Positions 14,437-24,531 are shown, counted from the stretch's first letter. The stretch is DNA of 24,673 bases from FW021-bin31 sp964478125 (GCA_964478125.1 CAYZGR010000045.1:1-24673), one strand, 5' to 3'. Made by a program: numbers and translations. Notes: generated by a model from the letters alone, not told the origin.

Positions 14437-16869
14437 TTATAATCTATTTTGTTCCTCTTCATTGCCAAATTTGCGCTTTGATGATTTAATATGCCTATTC
14501 CCAAAATTGTAGGAAATAGTAAACTTAAAGTGCCTGGTAGGAAAATATATACGTGCTATTTGTTTAATGTCATTTATGTAGGATATCTGATCTGATACAT
14601 TCCCATAATATAAGTCGCTGCCCACCAATGCAATTTGTAATTTTTTATCTAAAAGGAGTAATTTGAAAGCTATGTCAAGCTCACTACTACTTGTATATTT
14701 CGTCAGTGAATATATAGACGGAGAATTATACCAAAAATTTATGCTGCCCATTATAGTTTTTGCCTTATTAAAGAAGAAATCGTTATATGTAGAGAAATAA
14801 ATCGTTTTTGCCGAGGCCTTCTTATTCGTTATTTTTAGATCGGAAGTCGCCTTTGAACTATAAAGGTTTAAGTCAATATAACTATTCCACCAATCAAGAT
14901 CTTGATAGGTATAAGTCAATTCTATACCGTAATTCTTTATATCTATGAAATTTTTAGGGGAAATGACCTGGACATCTGATTTAGGATCCACTATAACAAC
15001 CTGATCGTATCCATTGGTTGTTCTTGAATAATAAAAACGAATATTTAGGTTGTTGTTATGTGTATAATTAAGCTCATAATTTGTCGTATAGGACGGCTGC
15101 AAAAATGGATTGCCCTCAATGTATGAAATACTTGATGTATATTCCCTAAACGGATTTAACATCCAATAGTCCGGCCGTTCTATTCTACGGTTAAAATTTA
15201 AATTAAAAGCATCCTTGTTTAGATCATATAGAAAATATAACGTAGGGAATAATTTTAAATAACTATTTTTGTGGATCAGGCCCGATGTGGTTGAAACACC
15301 TTCTGTCCGGGTGTTTTCTAGTCTTAAACCGGCTTTTGTTTCAAAATGTTCTGAAATTTTTTTATCTCCTGACAAGTATATCGCCTGTATATCCTCTTTG
15401 TATATAAAGTCATTACTTTGGCTTGTATCTAATACCTGCGAACCGGAAGTAGTGTTAAAAAGTGAAATTGAACTATTATTCTCCGTATGAGAAAGCTTCC
15501 CTCCAAATTTGAGATATGCCCATGTATAGGGAAGTTCAAAATCAATTGTTCCGGAATAATTAATTGATCTCTCCGTTCCCAAATTGATTGCCGCGTAATA
15601 TTTAGATGGGATTTCGCTATTATTATCTAAATAATAGCGGGTATTAAAACGGCTATTTGCATCTGTCCCATAGTTATAATAATCTAAATCTACATGAATC
15701 TCTTTACCCAAACTATCAATTTTAAACTTATTAAAATAGCTTATAGCGTTTAACCGCTGCTTACTTGATTTGGCGGAAGGTGTTTTAAGGATCGTATCCA
15801 CGGCATAAGAAGGAATAGCTTTAATATACGAGGTATTCTGCGAAGTAACGGGCCGGCTGTAAAAATTTCCAAGATATTGGAATCCCATTGTCCAGGCCTT
15901 ATTAATGGAATAATCAAATTCCACATTTGTACCCAGCCCGTTATTGTAAATTTTATATCTCCTGTCATTTCCCCAATACCTTTCAGGGTAATAAAAGAAG
16001 GAAGAATCTTCTTTTTCCCTCGGGCCGTAGCGATAATTCAGATTTAATGATAAGGAAACCCTGTTTTTTCGATAATTAAAATTCCCGTAGATTGAATTTC
16101 TGGCATATTTTGATTGAATATAAGTAGCGCCAACTCCCGCGTTCCATGAATCAAGTCTGGTTTTTTTCAATACAATATTTATAAGTCCGCTATTTCCTTC
16201 TGCTTCATATTTGGCAGGGGGGCTTGTTATCACTTCAATCCGGGATATTTCATCGCTGGGCAGGGACCTTAGAAAGGTCAATAGATCCTGGCCTGATAAA
16301 GGGGTGGCCCTGCCATCTAGCATAACCTTTATCCCTGATTTTCCAATCAACGAGATGGTATTATTTCGGACGCTGATCCCGGGAAGTTTTTTTAAGGCGT
16401 TAAGTGCATCCCCACCCGTTAGTGATGCCATATTTTGAATATGGTAAACTATCCGGTCAATTTTTCTTTCTACCATTGGTTTCCGCGAAGTTATTTCAAC
16501 TGCTTGTAGAAAGTGAGGATTCTCTTTTAGCTGAATATTCACGATTGTGTCCCGGGTGAAATCAGCCTCAATTTGTTTCGGATAATAATTGATGCTTGAA
16601 AACTGGATTCGGTAATAACCTCCTTTTTGAAGCGCTATATGATAAACCCCGTTACTATCAGATAAATAGGATTTTATTAAATGGCCGTTGGCTGACTTTA
16701 AAACAATACTGGTGAACCTTATGGGTTGACCCAGCGAGTCAGCGATAGAACCATGGATGGTAATTTGAGATCTTGCAGTACCCAGGAACATGATGGATAA
16801 TAATATGGTCAGATAAATTTTCTTTGCAGATCCGCCCGTACTATCATTCTGATAATAAGAGGAGTTCAT
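14437..16869 (-). CDS. Outer-membrane beta-barrel protein, TonB-receptor-like (OMP_b-brl_3 type)
   Basis: About 810 residues from the ATG at 16869; an in-frame ATG at 16941 would add 24 residues of unlikely n-region. The signal peptide is KKIYLTILLSIMFLGTARSQ. A carboxypeptidase-D-regulatory-like beta-sandwich follows (ITIHGSIADSLGQPIRFTSI), then a plug-like domain with GGDALNALKKLPGISVRNNT and VITSPPAKYEAEGNSGLINI, a hallmark of this family. The rest is a long aromatic-rich barrel of alternating strands, ending in FTISYNFGNRHIKSSKRKFG. Related proteins are annotated as TonB-dependent receptors or as outer membrane beta-barrel family proteins; the ligand is unknown. I see no SusD-like partner or anti-sigma gene. 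Its place between permease B and the GIN proteins suggests a shared envelope task, which is inference. Confidence 0.87.
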   Translation of the reverse strand: MNSSYYQNDSTGGSAKKIYLTILLSIMFLGTARSQITIHGSIADSLGQPIRFTSIVLKSANGHLIKSYLSDSNGVYHIALQKGGYYRIQFSSINYYPKQIEADFTRDTIVNIQLKENPHFLQAVEITSRKPMVERKIDRIVYHIQNMASLTGGDALNALKKLPGISVRNNTISLIGKSGIKVMLDGRATPLSGQDLLTFLRSLPSDEISRIEVITSPPAKYEAEGNSGLINIVLKKTRLDSWNAGVGATYIQSKYARNSIYGNFNYRKNRVSLSLNLNYRYGPREKEDSSFFYYPERYWGNDRRYKIYNNGLGTNVEFDYSINKAWTMGFQYLGNFYSRPVTSQNTSYIKAIPSYAVDTILKTPSAKSSKQRLNAISYFNKFKIDSLGKEIHVDLDYYNYGTDANSRFNTRYYLDNNSEIPSKYYAAINLGTERSINYSGTIDFELPYTWAYLKFGGKLSHTENNSSISLFNTTSGSQVLDTSQSNDFIYKEDIQAIYLSGDKKISEHFETKAGLRLENTRTEGVSTTSGLIHKNSYLKLFPTLYFLYDLNKDAFNLNFNRRIERPDYWMLNPFREYTSSISYIEGNPFLQPSYTTNYELNYTHNNNLNIRFYYSRTTNGYDQVVIVDPKSDVQVISPKNFIDIKNYGIELTYTYQDLDWWNSYIDLNLYSSKATSDLKITNKKASAKTIYFSTYNDFFFNKAKTIMGSINFWYNSPSIYSLTKYTSSSELDIAFKLLLLDKKLQIALVGSDLYYGNVSDQISYINDIKQIARIYFPTRHFKFTISYNFGNRHIKSSKRKFGNEEEQNRL

Positions 16870-17058
16870 ATTGTTATTTGCCTGTTTGCCGAAGTAGCCT
16901 ATCAGATAGGTAACGACAGGTATTTGATCTTTTTGCAACATTATTTAAACTTCTTGTCTTTTTCTACATAGAACCTTGTGATAAAACGCTTTCCAAAAGA
17001 ACCCTTATTCCATATACGCAATGATAATGGCCGTTTATATCTCTCACTCCCTTTCAGT

Positions 17059-19455
17059 TCATTCATACTTCAAGGCTTTGGCCGGGTTTGCTCTTGCCGT
17101 CTTCCATCCCTGCAGACTTACTGTCAGTACGGTTATTAATAAAGATATAATTGCCGCTATGACAAAAGGAAGAGGAGAAACGGTTATCCGGTATGGAAAA
17201 CTTTGGAGCCACGCCTTTACCAGTAAATAAGTTACCGGCCACGCTACTACATTGGCAATAATCACCATCCATACAAAGTTCCTATTCAACATTTTTAAAA
17301 TATCATTATTGGAAGCTCCCAGGACTTTCCGAATTCCAATCTCTTTTGTTCTGGATCTGGATAAGAAGGATGCCAGCGAATACAGCCCAATAAGCGCTAA
17401 TAAAATATTCAAGAGCGCAAACGTCAGAAATATCTTTCCCTGCCGGGTATATTTATTCACCACGGAAGCATATATCTCGTTGGCATATCGAAAAGTAAAA
17501 TCGAAAGAGGGATCATATTCGTGCCAGATATTTTTAATGGCTGCCAATACCGGCTGCATTTGCGCCGCATTGATCTTGACAAAGGCCATACCACGGGATT
17601 CAAACCAGGCAGGTTCCTTTTGCATAAAGAAGAACATGGGTGGGATGGCCTTATCCACACCCAGGAATTGGTAATCTTTAACTACCCCAATTACGTTAAA
17701 CCGGCTGCTATTAAAAGAAAGCATGGCGCCCACCGGATGAGTAAGATGCATGGCTTTAACCGCCGTCTCATTCAGCACACAGGCATTAATAGAATCACTT
17801 CCATAAGCCGGAGAAAAAGCCCTTCCTTTTACCACTTTCACCCCCAGTGTTTTAAAATAATTAAAACCTACCTGTTCTGTGGCAGCGTTAAAATTCTCGC
17901 CATGAAAGGTTATCGTGTTCCATGCGTAAAAATTAGCCAGGGAAGACATCGCCCGGCTGACATCCGATACACCCTGGATCGTCTCAAGGCGATTCTTAAA
18001 CGAACGAAAATCATGAAAGGACTTATCTCTCAACTCAAATGTGATAACCTGCTCCGGTTGAAAACCCAAATTTTTTTGCTGTATGTATTTGATTTGGGAA
18101 AAAATGAGAGCCGTCCCGATAATAAAAAGCACTGCTATTATAAGCTGCAGGGTTAATAATGATCTACGCAGGTTAGCGCTTCGTGTTCCCCGGAAAAAAT
18201 TGCCTTTGAGCACATTTGCAGGCTGATATCCTGATAAAAACAAGGCGGGATATAAACCAGCCAATAAGGCCACGCCTAACAGCACCGACCCTATTTCCAG
18301 GCCGTGACGCCAGAAATTGTACCGGGTAAAAAACACCAGATCAATATCCAGCATATGGTTAAACAACGGCAGGCAAAGCTCCACAAGGAGCAAGGCAACC
18401 AGCAAAGCCGCCAGGCATTGCAGGAGATACTCCATAATAAATTGTATTCCCAGCGCTGTCCGGGTACTCCCCATTACTTTTCTTACACCCACTTCTTTAG
18501 CTCTGGCTGCTGCACGCGCGATAGCCAGATTGGTAAAATTAATAGTGGCAACCAGGAGAATAAACAATCCCAAAAGAAATATGGCGATAATGGTGGTATA
18601 AATAACTCTGCCGCTGTTTGCATCCCAGAATGGATGCAGATGAAGCTCACTGATGGGCTGAATATGCACCTCCCTCTTTCTGCCGCTTTGCAACCACTCC
18701 TCCTTTGACATGCCGCTACTCTTCAATGCGCCGGGAAGCACTTTGGACAACAATACAGCCGATAGCTGTTGTTGTACCGCCGCGGGATTCGCATTTTTCC
18801 TTAATAAAAAATAAGTGGCCGTATAATTGTTTCCCCAATTGCCGGAAGTATCGTTATTGCTTGCAATAGCTTCAAAAGACAAATGGGTGGGCCGTTTATC
18901 TTCCTTTAATACCCCGGTCACCTTTAAAGTCATTTGCTCATTAAGCAGGTAAAGTGACTTGCCGACGGGATTTTTATTCCCAAATAATTTTTCACTCAAT
19001 GCCCGGGTCAACACCACGGAGGCCGGTGCATCCAATGCCGTATGGGGATTGCCATATAAGAACCGGTACCGGAAAACATCAAAAAAACTGGAGTCACTTA
19101 AATAACAATGCTTAGCGGTTATCTGCCTGTCGCCGCTTTTCAATATCATCTCTTCGTTAGCTACCCGTGTACCTGCATTGATTTCAGGTATTGCTCCCAC
19201 CCCTGCCGCTGCCATACCATCCGGCAACAGGGAACCTCGGAAAGGCGTTTTTCCATCATAATTAGCATCAAATTCAGCGCGGTAAATTTGCTTATAATTC
19301 GGGAACCGTTTATCATAACTGAATTCATAGTCCACATACAGGAGAATAAGGATAAATCCGGCCAATCCAATGGCCAACCCACCCATACTGATAATCGCAT
19401 ACCTTTTATTTCTCCAAAGGTCACGAATAGTGATTTTGAGATAATTCTTAAACAT
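17059..19455 (-). CDS. FtsX/MacB-type ABC transporter permease B
   Basis: 798-residue double-unit permease. TM1 is at about 21-43, periplasmic domain 1 at 45-280 and TM2 near 286-307. The FtsX motif RAKEVGVRKVMGS is at about 316-328, TM5 at 430-452 and periplasmic domain 2 up to about 670. The second FtsX domain carries RTKEIGIRKVLGAS (about 702-715) and ends KTARANPAKALKYE. It is the most divergent of the four in the last transmembrane pair (WLQSFPYRITVSPLPFVIAA). Codon 18 is Arg (RNKRY) where A, C and D have Gly (KNKGY), yet the early hairpin is kept. The spacers are 119 nt to permease C upstream and about 190 nt to the OMP start downstream; neither shows a consensus promoter on this strand. 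No ATPase domain is present and the substrate is unknown. Confidence 0.93.
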   Translation of the reverse strand: MFKNYLKITIRDLWRNKRYAIISMGGLAIGLAGFILILLYVDYEFSYDKRFPNYKQIYRAEFDANYDGKTPFRGSLLPDGMAAAGVGAIPEINAGTRVANEEMILKSGDRQITAKHCYLSDSSFFDVFRYRFLYGNPHTALDAPASVVLTRALSEKLFGNKNPVGKSLYLLNEQMTLKVTGVLKEDKRPTHLSFEAIASNNDTSGNWGNNYTATYFLLRKNANPAAVQQQLSAVLLSKVLPGALKSSGMSKEEWLQSGRKREVHIQPISELHLHPFWDANSGRVIYTTIIAIFLLGLFILLVATINFTNLAIARAAARAKEVGVRKVMGSTRTALGIQFIMEYLLQCLAALLVALLLVELCLPLFNHMLDIDLVFFTRYNFWRHGLEIGSVLLGVALLAGLYPALFLSGYQPANVLKGNFFRGTRSANLRRSLLTLQLIIAVLFIIGTALIFSQIKYIQQKNLGFQPEQVITFELRDKSFHDFRSFKNRLETIQGVSDVSRAMSSLANFYAWNTITFHGENFNAATEQVGFNYFKTLGVKVVKGRAFSPAYGSDSINACVLNETAVKAMHLTHPVGAMLSFNSSRFNVIGVVKDYQFLGVDKAIPPMFFFMQKEPAWFESRGMAFVKINAAQMQPVLAAIKNIWHEYDPSFDFTFRYANEIYASVVNKYTRQGKIFLTFALLNILLALIGLYSLASFLSRSRTKEIGIRKVLGASNNDILKMLNRNFVWMVIIANVVAWPVTYLLVKAWLQSFPYRITVSPLPFVIAAIISLLITVLTVSLQGWKTARANPAKALKYE

Positions 19456-19575
19456 AAGTTCCTAACCCATAAAAGGGGATTTAAGACGTTAAAAAATATG
19501 ATTTATTCATAAAATGAATTTGACTTATAATTCAATGCTTAATAGAAACCGGTTCATTGCATCCTAAGACCGGTA

Positions 19576-21969
19576 TCATTCATCCTTCAATACTTTCATA
19601 GAATTTACCTTCAATACACTCCATATTTGCACACCTATTATTAATAAAGTTAGCACCATGGACAAAACAGCAGTAATAACAAATGGCCATACCGGTATTT
19701 CTATTCTGTAAGCAAAACCATTCAACCATTCTTTAGCTAAAATATAAGCGACGGGCCATGCAATCATATTAGCAATGATTACGATTACCATAAAGCCTTT
19801 ACCGATCAATTGTAAGATATCCTTTCCCGAAGCACCCAATACTTTTCTAATTGCAATCTCTTTGGTTCGTTGTGCGGTAATAAATGATAAAAGGCTTAGT
19901 AAACCTATGGTAGAAATAAACAATACGATAATGGCAAAGACCTTGAACAACTTAGCCAACCGGTTTTCCCTGATATAATAATCGGCAATTTGTTGATCAA
20001 AGAAATGCGCATTATAAATATATTGGGGAAACAATTTATTGTATATTTTTTTTACCGCCCGCATAGTTCCATCAATATTCCCTGGATTTAGTTTCAATGC
20101 AATGGTTCCATACCAGCTTTTACCGGTTGTTATAGCAGTAGGAGAAATTTTGTTTGCAAGCGAATAGTTTACAAAATCTTTTACCACGCCGACAATAGTT
20201 GCTTTGCGGTCATTAATGATCATATACTTCCCAACAGCCTCCTGTGGATCAACAACTCCAACTTTTTTCAATAAGGTTTGATTTACTACTACTTCTTTCA
20301 TCGTATCGCCTGGATGAAAAATTCTTCCGGCGATCAGCTGCAATCCGAAAGTATGGAAATAAGCGGTGTCTGCAAATTTCATGGCCAATCCAAAAGGTTT
20401 AACGCGAGTGTTATTATAGCTAAAATTGCGGGTTATCATATATTGTGAAGAAGGCGCGCTATAACAAAGACTCATATTTTCAATTCCGGGGAGCTGTACC
20501 AGGGTATTTTTAAATGTATTATACTTTGTTAAGCTCATGCTATCGCCGGGCAGACTAACCAGGGATATGGCCGATTGATCAAATCCCATGGGCTGATTCC
20601 TGAAAAAATTCATTTGTTTTATAATGAGCCACATTCCAATGACAATGATGAGCGTAACGGCAAACTGTATAATAACCAATGTTTCACGCAGGCGCCTGTT
20701 TCCGGAGGACTTTATTTTGGCCTTTAATGCAGTTACCGGTTCAAAGCCGGACATAATAAAAGCCGGATATAAACCTGCCAGCAGCCCTGTGATTAAAACG
20801 ATAATGACAAGGAACCAAACGATAACAGGATGGCGGAAAAGATCAAAAGATATAGGCTGATCGAAGAAATTGCGTATCCAGGGCAAGGTTAATTCTGTTA
20901 AAATACAGGCCATCAGCATGGCTCCGGCGGTAATGAGCATGGTCTCACAGAGAAATTGAAGCATTAACTTTTTCCGGCGGCTCCCCAGCACTTTTCGAAT
21001 ACCGACTTCTTTAGCCCGCCTAACAGATTGGGCCGTGGACATATTAATAAAATTGATACAGGCAATTAGTAAAATGAATAAGCCTACAATTCCCAATGCG
21101 ATCAGTTCTTTTGGATTTATCTGGTGTCCATAAGAACCCATCTTTGTATTAAAATGAATATCCTGTAACGGTTGAAATACAAACCCCCATAAGCCTGATT
21201 GAATAGTATTGTCCGGATAATATTTCTTTATAAATGCGGGAAGCCGGGATTCAGGCTGGTCAATATTTATATTCTTTTTAAGCAAAACATAACAATGCCA
21301 ATCCGTTGAAACAAATTGCCAGTTATTTCCAAGCTGGTGTGAAACGGTAGCATAAGAAACTGCAATTTTTATCGGTAGATCCGTATTCTTTGGCAGATCT
21401 TTTATGATACCGGTTACTTTCATCCATTGATGGTTATCTATCAAAATACTTTTCCCAATAGCATTATGCCAATTGCCAAAAAATGCTTCAGCAATTGATT
21501 TTGTTAAGGCAACAGTATTAGGCTTTTTTAAAGCTGTTTCCGGGTTTCCATAAAGCCAGGGGAAATTAAATATTTCGTAAAACTCCGGTTGTACAATAAA
21601 TATATTATTTGATTCATTAAACTTTTTAGGACTTTGTCCATCTACTCCGGGAATAGTTACCTGTGAACCCGACCAAATGACAGCAGCCACTTTTTGGATA
21701 CCCGGAAAGTCTTCCTTCAAGGCGGCGGCTAAAGGAGCGGGCGCACCCTGTGAATATTCCTTATATCCGGGATGTTTCCATGTAGTCACTATTCTATAGA
21801 TCCTATCCTTATTTTTATGGAAGTGATCAAAACTCATTTCATACCGTATAAATAAAAATATCAGCAGACAAACAGCCAACCCGATCGATAAGCCCAAAAT
21901 ATTAACGATAGAGTAACCTTTATTTTTCCAAAGGTTCCGAAAAGCTACTTTCAAATAGTTTTTAAACAT
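19576..21969 (-). CDS. FtsX/MacB-type ABC transporter permease C
   Basis: 797-residue double-unit permease with the same layout. It starts with MFKNYLKVAFRNLWKNKGYS and TM1 at about 21-43. Periplasmic domain 1 (EMSFDHFHKNKDRIYRIVTT) follows, then TM2 at about 288-310 and RAKEVGIRKVLGS near 315-327. TM5 is at about 425-450, RTKEIAIRKVLGAS near 699-712 and the last TM pair at 725-785. The periplasmic domains differ clearly from A and D, but the last TM pair (AYRIEIPVWPFVI) is almost the A/D version. This patchwork suggests recombination between neighbours. The C-terminus is odd: KVNSMKVLKDE replaces the usual RAxxNPxxALKYE. It lies between permeases D and B, with spacers of 147 and 119 nt. The substrate is unknown. 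Confidence 0.93.
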   Translation of the reverse strand: MFKNYLKVAFRNLWKNKGYSIVNILGLSIGLAVCLLIFLFIRYEMSFDHFHKNKDRIYRIVTTWKHPGYKEYSQGAPAPLAAALKEDFPGIQKVAAVIWSGSQVTIPGVDGQSPKKFNESNNIFIVQPEFYEIFNFPWLYGNPETALKKPNTVALTKSIAEAFFGNWHNAIGKSILIDNHQWMKVTGIIKDLPKNTDLPIKIAVSYATVSHQLGNNWQFVSTDWHCYVLLKKNINIDQPESRLPAFIKKYYPDNTIQSGLWGFVFQPLQDIHFNTKMGSYGHQINPKELIALGIVGLFILLIACINFINMSTAQSVRRAKEVGIRKVLGSRRKKLMLQFLCETMLITAGAMLMACILTELTLPWIRNFFDQPISFDLFRHPVIVWFLVIIVLITGLLAGLYPAFIMSGFEPVTALKAKIKSSGNRRLRETLVIIQFAVTLIIVIGMWLIIKQMNFFRNQPMGFDQSAISLVSLPGDSMSLTKYNTFKNTLVQLPGIENMSLCYSAPSSQYMITRNFSYNNTRVKPFGLAMKFADTAYFHTFGLQLIAGRIFHPGDTMKEVVVNQTLLKKVGVVDPQEAVGKYMIINDRKATIVGVVKDFVNYSLANKISPTAITTGKSWYGTIALKLNPGNIDGTMRAVKKIYNKLFPQYIYNAHFFDQQIADYYIRENRLAKLFKVFAIIVLFISTIGLLSLLSFITAQRTKEIAIRKVLGASGKDILQLIGKGFMVIVIIANMIAWPVAYILAKEWLNGFAYRIEIPVWPFVITAVLSMVLTLLIIGVQIWSVLKVNSMKVLKDE

Positions 21970-22116
21970 ACTTTATCTTGCTCATTTATAATATAGTTAA
22001 ACCGTATGATGCGATTGATTCATTCCACTTTGTTTCGTCATCATATCTTTCTTTCAATATTTATCTAAACTTTCATTGCATTTTAATCTCTTCAATATTA
22101 CCGTAGCCGGTTTTCC

Positions 22117-24531
22117 TTATTCATATTTCAATACATCAATGGGATTGGACCGGGCTGTCCTCCACGCTTGCACACTCACTGTTATTATGGTTAATACAAT
22201 AGACAAAACGGTGGCGATAACAAATGGCCATACCGGTATTTCCACTCTGTAAGCAAATCCATTCAGCCATTTTTTGGCCAAAATATAAGTGATGGGCCAC
22301 GCTATAATATTGGCAACAACAACCATTAAAATAAATTTCTGATTCAGCATTTTTAGGATGTCAGGTATAGATGCGCCTAATACTCTTCTGATGCCAATTT
22401 CTTTGGCCCGATTCGTAGTGATGAAGGCCGACAAGGCAAAGATCCCTACCAGGGAAAGGACAAGGGATAATAAAGTAAATGCGGTAACAATTTTTCTGAA
22501 ACGGATATCATCGGCTATTACCTGATGAAAGCGTTCTTCTACAAAAGTATAGTGGACAGGGAAGCCCGGATAAAGTCCCTTCCAGATCTTTTTGATGCCA
22601 GAAATGGCCGTTTGGAACTGATTGGCATCTATTCTAACCAGCAAATTTGAAGTTACAGCCATGGGTCCGGATCCATGTAGGAAAGAGTAAAAAGTGGGGA
22701 TTATTTTTTTATCAAATCCCTCATAGTGATAATCAGCAATGACACCGACAATATGTTTCGGCAAAGAATCATTCTCATATATTGTTTTGCCGACAGCACG
22801 ACCTCCCAGTAACCTCGCAGCGCTTTCATTTACGATGATGTTATTTACAGAATCTTTGCTGTATTGAGGAGATAATAAACGGCCTTCTAAAAGATGGACA
22901 TCCATTGCCTTTAATGTTCCTATGCTAATGGAGGCTAAGTTCATGGTTATGTATTCGCCTCTATACTTTACTTTTTGCATGAAATCATAAGGATCACCCA
23001 TAATTTGGGTGGTGGTACCTATACCTAATACCCCCGGGATGGTCTTTAATCTGGCGGCCAGTTTCTTATTATATACGGTATTTAAGTTAATCAATCCGGA
23101 GGTCTGAAAACCGAGGTCCGTATGTGTCATATAATTCACTTGCTTATGTATAATGCCAATACTTACCATAAAACCGGCAGCAATCAAAAATTGAATAATG
23201 ATCAATACATCCCTGATCCTTATTCCTCCGGCCCCATGAGATAACTTCCCCTTTAAGACTTTTACCGGATCATAGGAAGAAAGGAAGAAGGCCGGATAGC
23301 CTCCCGATAGCAGGATGGTGATCCCCACAATAAGAATGAGTTGCCACCAGATCCACTTGATAGAATGATGAAAAAGCCATCCGGATAAGGAGGTATCCAA
23401 TAGTTGATTAAAAGATGGCAGGGTCAATTCAACCAGTACGAGTGCCAGGATTAACGCCAAAATACATTGTAATGCAGCTTCCGTCATGAATTGAAAAACA
23501 AGCGATCTTCTATGGGCGCCCATTACTTTTCGCATTCCAACCTCTTTGGCCCGATCCACCGCCATGGCAGTGGAAAGATTGGCAAAATTAATAATGGCGA
23601 TCAATAAGAGTAATACGGAAAGCGCTAAAACAGGCGTAAGCCGGCTCATTACACTTTTACTGTTTAAGGGATGAAGATGCGCCTCTTGTATAGGTATTAA
23701 ACGAATACCGTATTGTTTCCCTGATGTAATATATTCTGATAAGGAAGTATGGCCCTTTTTAAGCAGGCCGGCAAAGGAAGTCTTATAAATCTCATTGACT
23801 TGCTTCGCTAAAACGCGATCTGATGAATGAGTATTTAACTTAACATATATATTGGCGCTATAGGTTACCTGAGGATTGGTTGATATAGAATCAAGAAGGC
23901 CAGAATTGTAAATACCATCAAAAGATATGCTTGTGGGGGAAGGCGGTTTTTTAACGATGCCGGTAATTTCGTAAACCGTTCCGGGATCCGTATTCCACCT
24001 TTTCATTCTAACGGAACGGCCTATTACGTGAACCGTCCCGAACCATTTCCTGGCTAAGGAATCGGTAATGACCATGGAATGGGTCTTATCTAATGCATAT
24101 TTTTGATTTCCTGCAATAAACCGGTATGGAAAAACACTAAAGAAAGAACTGTCGCTATCGCGTAATAATTGCCCGTTTTCCAAAAAAGACTTACCTTCTG
24201 TTATTATACTAATAGGAAAATCAAAAGGCCCGTTTACCCGTGTAACGGCCCCTACACCCGGCAGGTTATTTTTCAGCAAAGGTGCAATACGCGTATCACA
24301 ATTAACGCCCCATTTATCCTCATTGTTAGCAGAAATACTTTTCTTTTCATTCACCTGATAAATGTCTTTCAGTTGAGGATCCCAATGATCGTAGCTGTAT
24401 TCATAATCTACATACAGCAACAACATGATAAAACCGGTAAGCCCTATTACCAACCCGCCGATATTGATAGCGGTATAGCCTTTGTTTTTCCAAAGGTTCC
24501 GGAGGGCTACTTTTAAATAATTTATAAACAT
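22117..24531 (-). CDS. FtsX/MacB-type ABC transporter permease D
   Basis: 804-residue double-unit permease and the first gene of the visible minus-strand block. TM1 is at about 21-43, periplasmic domain 1 at 45-295 and TM2 near 300-320. RAKEVGMRKVMGA is near 325-337, TM5 near 437-460 and periplasmic domain 2 at 465-685. RAKEIGIRRVLGAS lies near 702-716, and the end is RTARSNPIDVLKYE. It is co-linear with and strongly similar to permease A, including shared periplasmic stretches such as TRIAPLL-NNLPGV, HSMVITDSLA and DPGTVYEITG. A and D are therefore recent paralogues although other genes separate them. The upstream 48 nt show no consensus -7 box, so its promoter may lie upstream of the window or be of another class. 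The substrate is unknown. Confidence 0.93.
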   Translation of the reverse strand: MFINYLKVALRNLWKNKGYTAINIGGLVIGLTGFIMLLLYVDYEYSYDHWDPQLKDIYQVNEKKSISANNEDKWGVNCDTRIAPLLKNNLPGVGAVTRVNGPFDFPISIITEGKSFLENGQLLRDSDSSFFSVFPYRFIAGNQKYALDKTHSMVITDSLARKWFGTVHVIGRSVRMKRWNTDPGTVYEITGIVKKPPSPTSISFDGIYNSGLLDSISTNPQVTYSANIYVKLNTHSSDRVLAKQVNEIYKTSFAGLLKKGHTSLSEYITSGKQYGIRLIPIQEAHLHPLNSKSVMSRLTPVLALSVLLLLIAIINFANLSTAMAVDRAKEVGMRKVMGAHRRSLVFQFMTEAALQCILALILALVLVELTLPSFNQLLDTSLSGWLFHHSIKWIWWQLILIVGITILLSGGYPAFFLSSYDPVKVLKGKLSHGAGGIRIRDVLIIIQFLIAAGFMVSIGIIHKQVNYMTHTDLGFQTSGLINLNTVYNKKLAARLKTIPGVLGIGTTTQIMGDPYDFMQKVKYRGEYITMNLASISIGTLKAMDVHLLEGRLLSPQYSKDSVNNIIVNESAARLLGGRAVGKTIYENDSLPKHIVGVIADYHYEGFDKKIIPTFYSFLHGSGPMAVTSNLLVRIDANQFQTAISGIKKIWKGLYPGFPVHYTFVEERFHQVIADDIRFRKIVTAFTLLSLVLSLVGIFALSAFITTNRAKEIGIRRVLGASIPDILKMLNQKFILMVVVANIIAWPITYILAKKWLNGFAYRVEIPVWPFVIATVLSIVLTIITVSVQAWRTARSNPIDVLKYE

